DNA from: Pseudoips prasinana
Taxonomy: Eukaryota; Arthropoda; Insecta; Lepidoptera; Nolidae
Length of the DNA stretch: 64,000 nt
Assembly (NCBI GenBank): GCA_951640165.1
Contig: OX621255.1
Coordinates: forward strand, 25,766,001-25,830,000
Direction: 5' to 3'
The position numbers and the translations under genes are program-made. Shown piece by piece: positions 41,778-51,321 of the stretch; within the stretch, counting starts at the first letter, position 1; the number at the start of each line of letters is the position of its first letter. The notes under the pieces were generated by a model, which did no database searches, was not told where the DNA came from, and saw only the letters and a list, made by a program, of their open reading frames with translations.

Positions 41778-41939
41778 TAGTTGATGGATCAAAGTAAATA
41801 CTCTCCATTTCAGTTGGTGTTTTATATTTCCTGATCTTTTTAGAACATTTTATATTGTTATGTGCGGTTTGATGAACGCGCTCACAAAAGTTGTTCAACT
41901 ATTTACAACTACATTTACCAAAAGGTGATTTTTGAGAAA
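41778..41939 (+). other. Conserved flank after gamma
   Basis: GTTGATGGATCAAAGTAAAT and CCATTTCAG, TATATTTCCTGATC match the flank after gamma-IV at 50,700-50,752. A pyrimidine tract plus CAG looks like a 3' splice site in both. Confidence 0.4.
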
Positions 41940-42245
41940 AGTAGTACATTTAATACATCAATTTTCTGGTTTCTATAACACAAGCTCTGCTTAGTTTGGT
42001 ATTAGATGGCCGTGTGTGAATAATGTTCCAGGATATTATTATAAATATAGCTAATAAAAACCTTGACTATTTCATTGCTTTTAGGGGAAAATCGTCGCCT
42101 GGTACCCATAGTACAAGCTTTGCTTAGTTTGGGGCTAGGATGATCTGTGTGACATTGACCCTAGATATTATTATTTGTTCTGGGTGAGAATCGAACCCAC
42201 GACGCGTGAAAGCCAAGCATTTACCAACCACGTGAACTGGCCTTA
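41940..42245. repeat. Nested SINE pieces: C, A and C head
   Basis: 41,940-42,045 is the C 3' half (+), 42,093-42,177 the A 3' end (+), and 42,178-42,243 a C head in reverse (GAATCGAACCCACGACGCG). Confidence 0.65.
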
Positions 42246-42445
42246 CAGTAGTCGCATATAATATCATTTAGTTGTTAATAAATTTCATTCATGTTTTTTA
42301 TTCAAGTTACCAAATTTAAAAATAAATCTCTAGAATTGAATTTACCACCTAAGATAAAAACTAAAACAGAATTTATGTTCATAACTTTTAGGTTAATATG
42401 ATAGTTAATCTATATAAAATATTATTTTACTGAGTACAATGTAAA

Positions 42446-42535
42446 CTTTACCTTAATGACACATATTGGAATATTTTCGCGCCACTGATCATCGTGCTTC
42501 ACATAGAATATTATCGACAATCAGCGCTTTTTTAT
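42446..42535 (+). pseudogene. Possible decayed delta copy, cassette II
   Basis: CATATTGGAATATTTTCG resembles the delta sequence CATATTGGATATTTCT with a one-base insertion. It lies after gamma-II, where a mirrored cassette predicts delta. The match is short. Confidence 0.2.
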
Positions 42536-42749
42536 TGAACTAAGAAAACGGTTGAAAGAATGAGTGGAATCTACAAATAAACAAATTTTCCATCAGAAAA
42601 GTATTTTTTTGTTATTAACCCGAAGTAGTAAATAACTAAAAATAACTTTTCTAGTAACTAACTAGTAACCAATAATACTTACAAACTACTGCTAAGAGTC
42701 GGCACTACCAATACTCTAATTTTGAAAATGTATAAGAAATAGGCACATT

Positions 42750-42974
42750 TTACCTGAAAGTATATTTTTTAGTTTCCTGTTTTAGATTGGTACGAAAATT
42801 TAAAAAGTAGCTGTCAATTTTGTACTGCCACATAATATGACCAATGACCGACTGGGTAAATGCTCGAAGGGATGCAAACATATCGATTATTTTATTCGAA
42901 GCAAGCCAAAAAGAGTGCATGGAATAACAATGATAATACATTAGAATGTTAAAATAAGAAGCCAAAATTGCAAA
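42750..42974 (-). other. Exon-like open frame, unknown
   Basis: The minus strand is open for about 70 codons (YFNILMYYHCYSMHSFWLAS, then IDSYFLNFRTNLKQETKKY). A TAG acceptor-like site lies before it and CAG-GTAAAA after codon YTF. Composition is protein-like and partly hydrophobic. I cannot name a family, and chance is quite possible. Confidence 0.25.
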
Positions 42975-43051
42975 AGATTTTTTACTATACTGGAATATTC
43001 ATGTTATATAAAATATACCATGTATGAGACGTTTTCACAACAATATATAAA

Positions 43052-43324
43052 TCTATACATATAATAAAATCGTAGGAAAGTCAAAACTGTACATTGAATA
43101 TTTTTTTTAAAGGTTACTTGGGGCGTGATCTACAATCGATATCGAAACCAAAAATATAGTTTTTTGAATTTTTGTCTGTTTGTCTGTATGTATGTCCGGG
43201 CTAAACTCAAAAAGTACTGCATGGATTAACTTCAAATTTTGCATTAATATTACTAAGAGGTCGGGTCAACATATAGGCTACATATTATCACGCTATCACC
43301 TACGGGGGAGGAGCAGTGATCTTA
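43052..43324 (+). mobile_element. Helitron, 3'-truncated, first of a tandem pair
   Basis: It starts TCTATACATATAATAAAATC and runs to GGGGGAGGAGCAGTGATC. The next copy's 5' end begins at 43,325. Confidence 0.8.
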
Positions 43325-43522
43325 TCTATACATATAATAAAATCGTAGGAAAGTCAAAACTGTACAATGAATATTTTTTTAAAAGGTTACTTGGGGCGTG
43401 ATCTACAATCGATATCGAAACCAAAAATATAGTTTTTTGAATTTTTGTCTGTTTGTCTGTATGTATGTCCGGGCTAAACTCAAAAACTACTGCATGGATT
43501 AACTTCAAATTTTGCATAAATA

Positions 43523-45114
43523 CACACATCAACAAAGTCTAGGGATACGTTATTTTGAAATCAAACATGGCTTTATTGTTTAAAACCTATTTAGTTTCCT
43601 TAAAAAGTTTATTTACAGATTTAAACCTTGTCTATTCTTTATTCAAAATTTAAAAATTAAAATGAGAAACAAATGAAAACACGCAAAGCACAGCGCAATC
43701 TTGAGTTGTATCTAATTTCAAGAAGTTGCATTAAAATTTTTTTTGCGTGTTAATTGAAGAAAACCTGATAAATTGTTTTATTTTCTTTTCTCAATTGGTT
43801 GTGTAAGCTTTTTAGCGTCATGCCACGCCATCATTTGAGTCGAGATGAAATGTTACGGGCAGTTGGCATGTTACAAAACGGTGCTATTCAACGCGTCGTT
43901 GCTGAGTCTCTGGGCACAAGCCAAAATGTGGTATCCAGGCTGTGGTCACGTTATCGCGCTACTGGAGATGTGGCAGAACGGCACACAGGTAGATATCGTG
44001 TTACCACTCAGAGACAGGATCGATTTCTCCAAATGACCGCCAGAAGACTACCCAATATCACAGCGATGCAACTAGTGCAAAGGCTCCAGGAGGGTCAGCA
44101 GCTGCTGGTGAGCGACCAAACCGTGCGAAGGAGGCTGCATGAAGTTGGTCTTCATGCTCGCAGACCGCTACGAGTCCCAGCGCTGCGACGTGGCAATCGC
44201 GGTAGGCGACTTTTATGGGCTCAAGAACATTTGACATGGAGTGATCAACAATGGTCATTGGTGCTGTTCACTGATGAGTCCCGCTATGGATTTCATCCAG
44301 ATTCGAGACGAACACGCGTTTGGAGAACTCCAGGCAGGGTCAGCCGTCTCCGACATCCACAGGAGGTCCACTCTTACCAAGGCGGGACAATTATGGTGTG
44401 GGCAGGAATACGAATCGGCGGACGAACCCAACTCATTTGGATTCAGGGCAGCATGACTGCCCATAGATACCGTGAGGAGGTAGTAGAACGTGTCATTGTC
44501 CCGCTCAGGGCCCTAACGGGGCAAGAATTTCAGCTCATGCATGACAATGCACCTTCCCATACAGCGCGGCTGGTGAGGGCCGCCCTTCGAGAACACGATG
44601 TTCAGGTATTAGATTGGCCTCCACAGTCGCCAGACTTAAACCCAATTGAACACGCCTGGGACATGTTACAGCGAAGAGCATTGAGGGATTTTCCGCCCAA
44701 CTTGACAACAGAAGAACAACTTTTCGAACATTTAAAAAGAACTTGGGACTGCATACCCCAGCAAGACATTGACACCTTAATTTTAAGTATGGAAAATCGT
44801 TGCCGCTGTGTGATTAATGTTACAGGAGGAAATACCGATTACTGATTATCAGATTTGGTAAGATTTTTATTCATTTAATTCGATTGAATAATTTTATAAG
44901 AATAAAATGTTTTTGTTCACTCAGTAATTTTCTATGGCTTAATTAATTTAAGACTTTTATTAATTAGAAAAACAAAATCGCATCGTGTTGTTAATGTTTA
45001 AATATCGGCCATGAAATTATCTTTAATTCTTCCATTTACAGTCATAACAAAATGTTTATAGTTTTCTAGATAATCAATGAAATGTTCAATATCCCTAGAT
45101 TGTGTTGATGTGTG
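43523..45114 (+). mobile_element. Tc1-type DNA transposon, 1,592 bp, apparently intact
   Basis: Terminal inverted repeats of about 26 bp (CACACATCAACA..TCTAGGGATA) lie at 43,523-43,548 and 45,089-45,114. TA lies on each side (43,521-43,522 and 45,115-45,116). One ORF encodes the transposase. Ends, target and ORF are all in working order by eye, so the copy may be autonomous. Confidence 0.92.
43820..44845 (+). CDS. Tc1-family transposase, DD34E (341 aa)
   Basis: The first in-frame ATG gives MPRHHLSRDEMLRAVGML. Residues 6-115 form the paired-like DNA-binding region (helix-turn-helix around RVVAESLGTSQNVVSRLWSR, later SDQTVRRRLHEVGL) with a basic GRYR linker. The catalytic part has D152 (LFTDES), D242 (HDNAPSHT) and E277 (PDLNPIEHAWD), with 34 residues between the second and third. 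Length is normal for the family. It cuts and joins its own ends at TA targets. The frame could extend 7 codons upstream from a TTG, which I do not accept as the start. Confidence 0.93.
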   Translation: MPRHHLSRDEMLRAVGMLQNGAIQRVVAESLGTSQNVVSRLWSRYRATGDVAERHTGRYRVTTQRQDRFLQMTARRLPNITAMQLVQRLQEGQQLLVSDQTVRRRLHEVGLHARRPLRVPALRRGNRGRRLLWAQEHLTWSDQQWSLVLFTDESRYGFHPDSRRTRVWRTPGRVSRLRHPQEVHSYQGGTIMVWAGIRIGGRTQLIWIQGSMTAHRYREEVVERVIVPLRALTGQEFQLMHDNAPSHTARLVRAALREHDVQVLDWPPQSPDLNPIEHAWDMLQRRALRDFPPNLTTEEQLFEHLKRTWDCIPQQDIDTLILSMENRCRCVINVTGGNTDY

Positions 45115-45432
45115 TATTACTAAGAGGTCGGGTCAACCTAATCTAATGGGAGTTGCCTTTATGATTAATGTATCGTTGATTATTATTTTACTTTATTTGA
45201 CTTACTGACTTTACTTAAGGATAATTGATGACATCGGGTAATTTTTTTAAAATAACAGTAGCAAAGTAGTCTTAAGTTTATTTAATAGCTAGGTTATTTA
45301 TAGGTTAGGTTTTCTTAAATTTATATGGCTTATTTCTTTTAAAAGTGACATTTTTCAGATTAAGCTAGAAGTAAGTAGTTATATTGGTTATCATTCAAAA
45401 TTGTCGCGCACGAAGTCGCGTCCACCAGCTAG

Positions 45433-45760
45433 TGCAGAATAAAAAGTGATCAAATTACTACTTCATAACTCTAGAAGCCATGAGGTGACATTTGGGGCAG
45501 CTTGATGTGCCGCCAGCACATCAAGCTACCCCAATCTGTCAAAATTCTCTACCCCGTTCTGTACAAACTTTCTTCCCATTCTCACGGCTGCGGCATGTCG
45601 CTAAACTGCAAATTTCGCAATTAATCGTTTTTGCCTTCAAGATGATGACTTGAACTAGAAAATTTTTCATCCAAGTTTAATAAAAACTATATAAAAAATT
45701 ATTTGTCAAATTGGTTAGTTGTACTCACGAACATTTTTAAAATGAATCTATTTTAATCAC
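45433..45760. repeat. MITE half copy and unassigned sequence
   Basis: GCCAGCACATCAAGCTACCC at 45,513 is one end of the CAGACGCCAGCACATC MITE; the other end is missing. No gene. Confidence 0.5.
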
Positions 45761-45764
45761 GACT

Positions 45765-45925
45765 CTATGACCATCATCCTGCAAGCGCCCACCCTTCTTC
45801 CAAGCGTGGCGATTATGGCATATGCATCTAAATTATGGACACGACTCCATTGTGGAAATCTTTTGGGGAGGCTTATGTCCAGCAGTGGACTTCATTAGGC
45901 TGACATGATGATGATGATGATACTC
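45765..45925 (+). mobile_element. Retroposon family G with ATG-repeat tail
   Basis: CAAGCGTGGCGATTATGGCA, GTCCAGCAGTGGACTTCATT and (GAT)n. A 40-base insert separates the parts. Confidence 0.7.
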
Positions 45926-46360
45926 ATCAACTAGATCGCCAGGTTATAGGAAGTTAGTTCATGAGAAGGGCCGCTAATACAGCAAAAGTGTGAATTTCCG
46001 TTGAAAGTTAAAGAGTATGACTCTCCTTTTAAGTCCCACAACTTCCTACTGAAATGCAGACACTATGATGATTTAAACTACGGTCGATGAGCCCACTGAC
46101 AGACAGACAGCTGCGAGCTATATGGATAGTGAAATTATTTTGAATACTAAAAGGTATTTTAATACTACCACCTAATTAATATAAAATGTATACCACAATT
46201 GAATCGATTTTCTGTATTTGTTATGAGAATAAAATTATTTCTTTCTTTCTTTCTTTCTAATTTTCCAAACATCTAGATTAATAGCCAAAGATTGAGAAAA
46301 TAATCTATGGTACTTTCTAAACTTTTAAAATACAGTTTATTACAAATATACAGGTTCATA
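45926..46360. other. No gene recognised
   Basis: A (TTTC)n tract lies at about 46,236-46,258. Confidence 0.35.
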
Positions 46361-46364
46361 TAGA

Positions 46365-46880
46365 ATTCTGAAAAAAATTGCTAGAACTATTAAAAATAAA
46401 TAATAGTTTAAATAAACTAAAAAACACGCTTTATATAAAAAACCAAACTAAAAAATAGAAAATAAATTTTTATTAAGAATAGAGTAAACATTTTAATATA
46501 TAAATTTATATAATTATGTAAAAAAGAAAAAAAATGTATTATTGAAAATAAAGCGTGGGGTGCTTTCTAAGATATTATTATTATCAAAATGATAATCCTT
46601 CTTCTCACATCTGCAAATGAAATATTAATTATTGACACCATGCAACCCACGCTTTTTATCTAATATTTTTTTCTTCTTTACACTATTATTAATTTATATT
46701 TATTAAAAAAATTATAATATTTTTAATTAAAATGTATTTTCTATGTTTTAGTTATTTGGTTTTCTATATATAGCGTGTTTTTTGGTTTATTTAGACTAAT
46801 ATTTATTTTTTGTTTTCAGTTTATTTATAAAAGTGTTTTTTTATACTTTTTTTAACTATTAATTGTATTGTTGAATTAAA
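46365..46880. repeat. Long AT-rich foldback element
   Basis: AAACTAAAAAACACGCTTTA near 46,412 pairs with TAGCGTGTTTTTTGGTTTAT near 46,772, and AAAGCGTGGG near 46,551 pairs with CCCACGCTTT near 46,647. The arms are imperfect and span about 500 bases, like a MITE or degraded foldback transposon. Confidence 0.6.
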
Positions 46881-47402
46881 ATGTTCTTTAAAAGATAATG
46901 ATTGGAAATTAGAATTATCATCAATAACGACTATAGATATAACTTATACCTACACATTAACACAAATTTATATTGCAAATCGAATAATGAATCTTATCAA
47001 ATTAGTGTATTGTCATCGGTCCTCGGATAAATTTACAAAGTTTGAATGAAATCTGACCGTTTAAAGTGGGTCAACATCGCGCCGAAAGGAGTCAGTTACA
47101 ACCTATAAACAAGTGAAGCTAATATAAAGCGTGTAAAAATAAAAAAGGTATTTTACTAAAATTGAGTTAAAGCATTCTTCTTAAATTTCAATAGAAACCA
47201 GTGCAAATATTTTAACCAGTCTTTAAAATCTACTTACATAAGAATGCTGTTCAAGTCAAATAATATTATGCTAAAGCTTCAGTCAGATACCTTTTAGTGA
47301 ATATGCTTATGAATAGTTGTGACATTTCTTGTAAGCACGTTCACCAAAATTTACATAATCCTTAAAAAAATAAAATACTAACAAGATCAGATATTAAAAA
47401 AC
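46881..47402. other. No gene recognised
   Basis: AT-rich sequence with no repeat shared with other parts of the window that I could see. Confidence 0.35.
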
Positions 47403-47735
47403 TATTTTTTTTTATCGGAGTGCGACAAACGAGCAATTGGGTCACCTGATGGTAAGTGATCACCGCCGCCCATGGACACTTGCAACACCATAGGTGTCGC
47501 GGGTGCGATCCGGCCTTTAAAAGTCAGCAAACAAGTGTTGCTGACCCTTCTCTCCCCACCCCGATGAGCTCTCGCGACCTTACTTACACTCGGAAACACA
47601 ACATTACAATTTTTAATGTTATTATTGAGGAATATCTTCTGTAAGGTGGAGGTACTTCCCCAGTCGGGTTGCTCTTTGAGCGAATGAACGCTATGCCCTA
47701 CCTCTCTGACTGGTGGTTGTCTTTAAGTTGCAGCA
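47403..47735 (-). mobile_element. Retroposon family F
   Basis: It starts with a T tract (complement of the A tail), then CGACAAACGAGCAATTGGGT, GTGATCACCGCCGCCCATGG and GGAGGTACTTCCCCAGTCGG. It is the reverse of 8,330-8,620. Confidence 0.72.
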
Positions 47736-47825
47736 CTATTATTTTAAGTAAATTCGTGTCCTTATAACTGCATGTGTATTTGTAACGTTGGCGATCCTTA
47801 AATAAATAAAAATACACGAGGTTTT

Positions 47826-47905
47826 ACTTTGATCCATCAACTGTCATTGGAAACTATATTACATAGGTACAAATAAGAAACGTACATAAATAATGGAAAA
47901 TTTGT
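47826..47905 (-). pseudogene. Gamma remnant, cassette III
   Basis: TTGATCCATCAACTGTCATT and CATTGGAAACTATATTACAT match the 3' end and flank of gamma-IV, but no start or N-terminal half remains. Confidence 0.6.
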
Positions 47906-47972
47906 AGCTTCTCCACAATGTATTAAGGAAGTGATTAGATAAGGATGGCTAGCTGTATATGCTTTTCTTCTT

Positions 47973-48119
47973 TTACATTCTTCCACGGTAATACCTACAC
48001 ATCCAACTCATAACCACTAGAAGGGTGACAAAAACGAACGCTATCACCAAAATTTCCAACAAATCGATAGTATAACATTCCGCTTTTGCACTTCTGCAGG
48101 TTCCGGTCGTTTTTCCCAT
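47973..48119 (-). CDS. Beta micropeptide, cassette III (48 aa)
   Basis: It begins MGKTTGTCRSAKAECYTIDL. The span LEILVIAFVFVTLLVVMSWM is followed by CRYYRGRM. The start chosen is the one that matches beta-II and beta-IV; a longer in-frame start 14 codons upstream runs into the alpha-III stop region and is not conserved. The alpha stop lies 25 nt before it. Differences from beta-IV are mainly in the third codon position and in residues 6-12. Confidence 0.72.
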   Translation of the reverse strand: MGKTTGTCRSAKAECYTIDLLEILVIAFVFVTLLVVMSWMCRYYRGRM

Positions 48120-48144
48120 AGTAATGGCCTTTATTCCATGTATT

Positions 48145-48273
48145 TTATGATTTTCCACTTGTTATATGACAGATGACGAGGAATAGCACGACAAGAACCA
48201 CGATGGAACCAGTCACCAATAGAAGTTGGTTGAGAGTGAAACTAAGGTCTGTGCATCCAGCTTTTCTAGCCAT
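48145..48273 (-). CDS. Alpha micropeptide, cassette III (42 aa)
   Basis: It reads MARKAGCTDLSFTLNQLLLV, TGSIVVLVVLFLVI, CHITSGKS. It is intact and colinear with alpha-II. The two-codon upstream ORF is 11 nt before the start. Beta-III follows at 25 nt. Confidence 0.72.
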   Translation of the reverse strand: MARKAGCTDLSFTLNQLLLVTGSIVVLVVLFLVICHITSGKS

Positions 48274-48284
48274 TGCTTTTCTGG

Positions 48285-48293
48285 TTACGCCAT
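48285..48293 (-). promoter_or_regulatory. Two-codon upstream ORF of cassette III
   Basis: ATG-GCG-TAA, 11 nt before alpha-III. Confidence 0.55.
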
Positions 48294-48500
48294 TTACGTC
48301 TGTTTTTCATTGTATTCTTGATTATACATATTGCAATTTTGTGGATTTTCTTGATTATTCAGAACTTTATTTTTGTAGGAGCATTTTGACATTGATGGAT
48401 GAATGAAGAAAGAAGTGATACTCTACTATCTGTGGTCCATCTATGATAGTCCATGAAGTTTTACCTACATTACACTAATACGGACACACAAAGTTGCATA
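48294..48500 (-). promoter_or_regulatory. 5' flank / UTR of cassette III
   Basis: ATCACTTCTTTCTTC, then TCATCCATCAATGTCAAAAT on the minus strand resembles the flanks of cassettes I, II and IV. A family G retroposon begins just upstream at 48,505. Confidence 0.4.
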
Positions 48501-48504
48501 AACA

Positions 48505-48720
48505 AGCCAAAGTACGTCAACTGCTGGAAAAAAGGCCTCCACAAAGGATATACCATAATTGCCACGCTTGGCCGACGGGTTGGCGATCGTATTTTGATTG
48601 TCATAGTTAGCACAGAAAAACGCTGCTGCCCGTTCTTTGGTAGGTATTCCCTCGGACAATTTCTACGCCCCCCACGAGATGAGATGGTGTGATGATATTC
48701 TATGCCATAACTACACGGCA
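48505..48720 (-). mobile_element. Retroposon family G
   Basis: AAGTACGTCAACTGCTGGAA through CCCCACGAGATGAGATGGTG. The minus strand holds the tail towards cassette III. Confidence 0.7.
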
Positions 48721-48724
48721 ACTA

Positions 48725-49900
48725 CGCATATAATGAAATAAATAAAGTACGTGCCCTTGGATATTTATTATAGGATGAATATGTTAGTACCAGGTGGCCT
48801 TATTGTAACACCTAATTGACATTGTGGAATGCAAATAAAACATTGAGTATTGAGTCTTTTTTTTACTCGTACCATGCATGATTTTTAAAATAACAAGAAA
48901 ATAAAATTTAGTATGGCTGTGTTTATATATAAAATTTATAAAAATTGCTCAAAGTCAAATTCAGACACAGTGTGGTTGACGACGAACATTAATATCCCGA
49001 GGGTATATTTAGCGGACACCGGACAGCATCGTGTCTCTGAGATCTATGCAATCGCCAACCTGCCTGCCAGACATGTTGGAAACATTACAGAACCTCACAG
49101 GATGCCAGAATTGATGTCCATGCTGGCGAAAAAGCTGGCATCAATAAACAATGCCAACAAAATGGTTTGATTCTTAATGGCTATAGCCCAACAGTGTGTA
49201 CCGTACACTAGAAGGTGACCAGTTGAGCGATCGTGGTCAAAGCGGAATTGGCGGTCGCTGATACCTACGGTAATTTTCTTCTAGCTTAGAAGCTGGTTAT
49301 CAGGTAACCGCTCCATTACTCTGAAGAGAAATGAAATTTTAATATTATTATTACGCCTGTAAATGGATGGGTCCGACCGAGTGAAGAAATGCGATCTTCC
49401 ATGAAGGCTTTTCTAAAGTAGGAAGGCGCACTAGTACAGGACACATCACACGAGCACACTCCTTCAACACCACTGCCAATATGCTGTCTGGATCCCACTA
49501 GTTATAAAGGTTTAGAGACCACAAACCCACATGGACCATCCGTTGTGTAATGTATGTTTCCGGCATAGCGATACTACATCACGCCATAGTTGGTGGTATT
49601 TTGTCGAGTTAGAGGCAAAGTGAGTCTGTTTCCGCTTTAGCTCTAAGGCCACGTAACCATCCAACTTCTGGATCGGTGGGAAATACAACTCACAAAAATT
49701 TTCTCAACAGCTTTAACAAGCTATCACAAGGCGCTACCAACGAAGGAGTATTTTACTAGCCGGTCGTATAATCTGTAGATAAAATCAGATTGGAACCTTT
49801 CACTGGAGTACTCTAAAAGGGAAAGGTAGGGTAGGAAAGCTCGTGTTCTCTGTAAGATCTGAATCTTAATATTTAAATCACAATACCACAATTATACATT
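48725..49900. other. No gene recognised
   Basis: An 85-codon frame at 48,913-49,170 (+) has no domain I know. TCTTCTAGCTTAGAAGCTGG near 49,278 is a small palindrome. The block may be an old transposon but I cannot match it to another copy. Confidence 0.35.
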
Positions 49901-49904
49901 ACTT

Positions 49905-50100
49905 ACCTTAGTGACAGAATTGTTCAAGCCGCCCAGTAGACCTCTAACATGGCTTACTGATGGCTTAGCGATTTTTGTCTAATGTCTACAACCGGCACTG
50001 ACAGTTTAACATACCGTCCGAAGCACGGAGATGCTCAGAAATTCAACCACTTAGATGGTTGATCTTTGGACTGTCCGCGAATTTTAGCCTAATCTATGGC
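49905..50100. repeat. Family H repeat
   Basis: TGTTCAAGCCGCCCAGTAGA and GAAGCACGGAGATGCTCAGA match parts of 8,925-9,290. Confidence 0.55.
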
Positions 50101-50164
50101 ATATTGCTTAAATTTCATGTCCTTCTACAGAAGTTTAGAAATATTCTACTGTAAGATGAATGCG

Positions 50165-50700
50165 ATTTTTTTTCAGAATGGAAGGATGTTGGTTAGTCTT
50201 TCACGCAAAAACTACTAAACAAATTTGGGTGAAACTTTATATTAATATAGCTAATACATCAGAATAACCCATTAGCTACAATTTATAAAGATATTGACAT
50301 ATCATTACGATAAGTATCAAGGAAGTCGAAATAATTCCTACTGTCTCAGAGCTAGCGTGTTTAGCGTGTGCTGTCTAAATTGTGGAGTCACATGAAGACA
50401 ATGTGTCGCGCGAGATTGTCTTAAACAATTCGAATATATCAACCTTTTATATGGATGCCATTAAATCGAAAATAGTTAATCATAACTACTACTTTTAAAC
50501 TGGATATATTTTAATTATCCACATTTAAGAATATGTACCTAGTTCTTTTAAGTTTTAATTGATACATTTGTCGCTTCCAGTATTTATTGTAGATGAATTT
50601 TGTCTTTTTCATTAAGTAATTTTTCTGATGCCCTGGGAAAGCCATAGGCTCCTTTATATCCACACAACATGCGAGCAAAAGCTAGTGTAGTAAAAGATCA
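50165..50700. repeat. Helitron remains and unassigned sequence
   Basis: CGCAAAAACTACTAAACAAA and ATCAGAATAACCCATTAGCT are Helitron body sequence, and an end-like GCGAGCAAAAGCTAGTG is near 50,680. Confidence 0.5.
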
Positions 50701-50752
50701 AGAAATATTAAACACCATCTGAAATAGAAGAGGATTTACTTGGATCCATCAA

Positions 50753-50902
50753 CTAACATTTGCCATTGGAAACTATATAACATACTACTACAAATAAGAA
50801 ATATATAACTACTAATGCTCCAACCACTAGCAGTACACCAGGTAATGTGACTATTAATTCACATTTTCTTGTTGAAGCACATAAACCGGATTTTTCAGCC
50901 AT
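50753..50902 (-). CDS. Gamma micropeptide, cassette IV (49 aa)
   Basis: It begins MAEKSGLCASTRKCELIVTL. The span PGVLLVVGALVVIYFLFVVV is followed by CYIVSNGKC. It aligns with gamma-I over all 48 residues. It starts 108 nt after beta-IV on the same strand. Confidence 0.68.
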   Translation of the reverse strand: MAEKSGLCASTRKCELIVTLPGVLLVVGALVVIYFLFVVVCYIVSNGKC

Positions 50903-51010
50903 TCTCTTCAAAAGTTTATAGTAGATACTAGTAATTAATAGTCATGACTTCTCTCTTCTTTTCTATCTTCTTACTAGTTACATGATTTAGAAGATTATTC
51001 ATGATAGTAA

Positions 51011-51157
51011 TTACATTCTTCCACGGAAATATCTACACATCCAACTCAAAATGACCAAGAGGGTGACGAAAGCGAACGCTATCACCAAAACTTCCAACAC
51101 ATCAATGGCATAACAATCCGCTTTTGCATTGCCGCCGCTTGACGTTGTTTTTCCCAT
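51011..51157 (-). CDS. Beta micropeptide, cassette IV (48 aa)
   Basis: It begins MGKTTSSGGNAKADCYAIDV. The span LEVLVIAFAFVTLLVILSWM is followed by CRYFRGRM. It is intact although the alpha upstream is dead, so beta is evidently kept by itself. The old alpha stop position is 24 nt upstream. Confidence 0.72.
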   Translation of the reverse strand: MGKTTSSGGNAKADCYAIDVLEVLVIAFAFVTLLVILSWMCRYFRGRM

Positions 51158-51181
51158 ATTTAATTGTTTATTTCATGTAGT

Positions 51182-51301
51182 TTGTGATTCTCCACTTGTA
51201 ATATAACAGACGAGGCAGAACAGGAATCACGATGGAAGAGCCTCCATGAGAAGTTTGTTGTGAGTAAAATTAAGTCTTGTGTATAAAGATTGTTAACCCA
51301 T
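51182..51301 (-). pseudogene. Alpha pseudogene, cassette IV
   Basis: The start reads ATG-GGT-TAA, so translation would stop after two codons. Further on, 8 bases are missing around GTGATTCCTGTTCTG and the normal stop TCATAA has become TCACAA. CTCACAACAAACTTCTCATG and ATTACAAGTGGAG still show the alpha origin. Confidence 0.75.
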
Positions 51302-51312
51302 TGCTCGTCTAT

Positions 51313-51321
51313 TTACTCCAT
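51313..51321 (-). promoter_or_regulatory. Two-codon upstream ORF of cassette IV
   Basis: ATG-GAG-TAA, 11 nt before the dead alpha start. The middle codon differs but length and place are kept. Confidence 0.5.

Larger units (their letters stand above)
43325..45432 (+). mobile_element. Helitron interrupted by a Tc1-type element
   Basis: The 5' part, 43,325-43,522, matches the neighbouring copy. After the insertion the sequence resumes TTACTAAGAGGTCGGGTCAA at 45,117 and ends CCACCAGCTAG followed by T. The first copy gives the empty site (GCATTAATATTACTAAGAGG), which proves the insertion point. Confidence 0.8.

Noticed and set aside
48913..49170. 85-codon plus-strand frame as a gene
   Set aside because: No recognisable domain, no second copy in the window and no splice or promoter support.
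38609..51321. Cassette as a transposon coding for its own movement
   Set aside because: No terminal repeats, tail or target duplications were found around the blocks, and the products are membrane peptides. Segmental duplication fits better, although dispersed copies elsewhere cannot be excluded.
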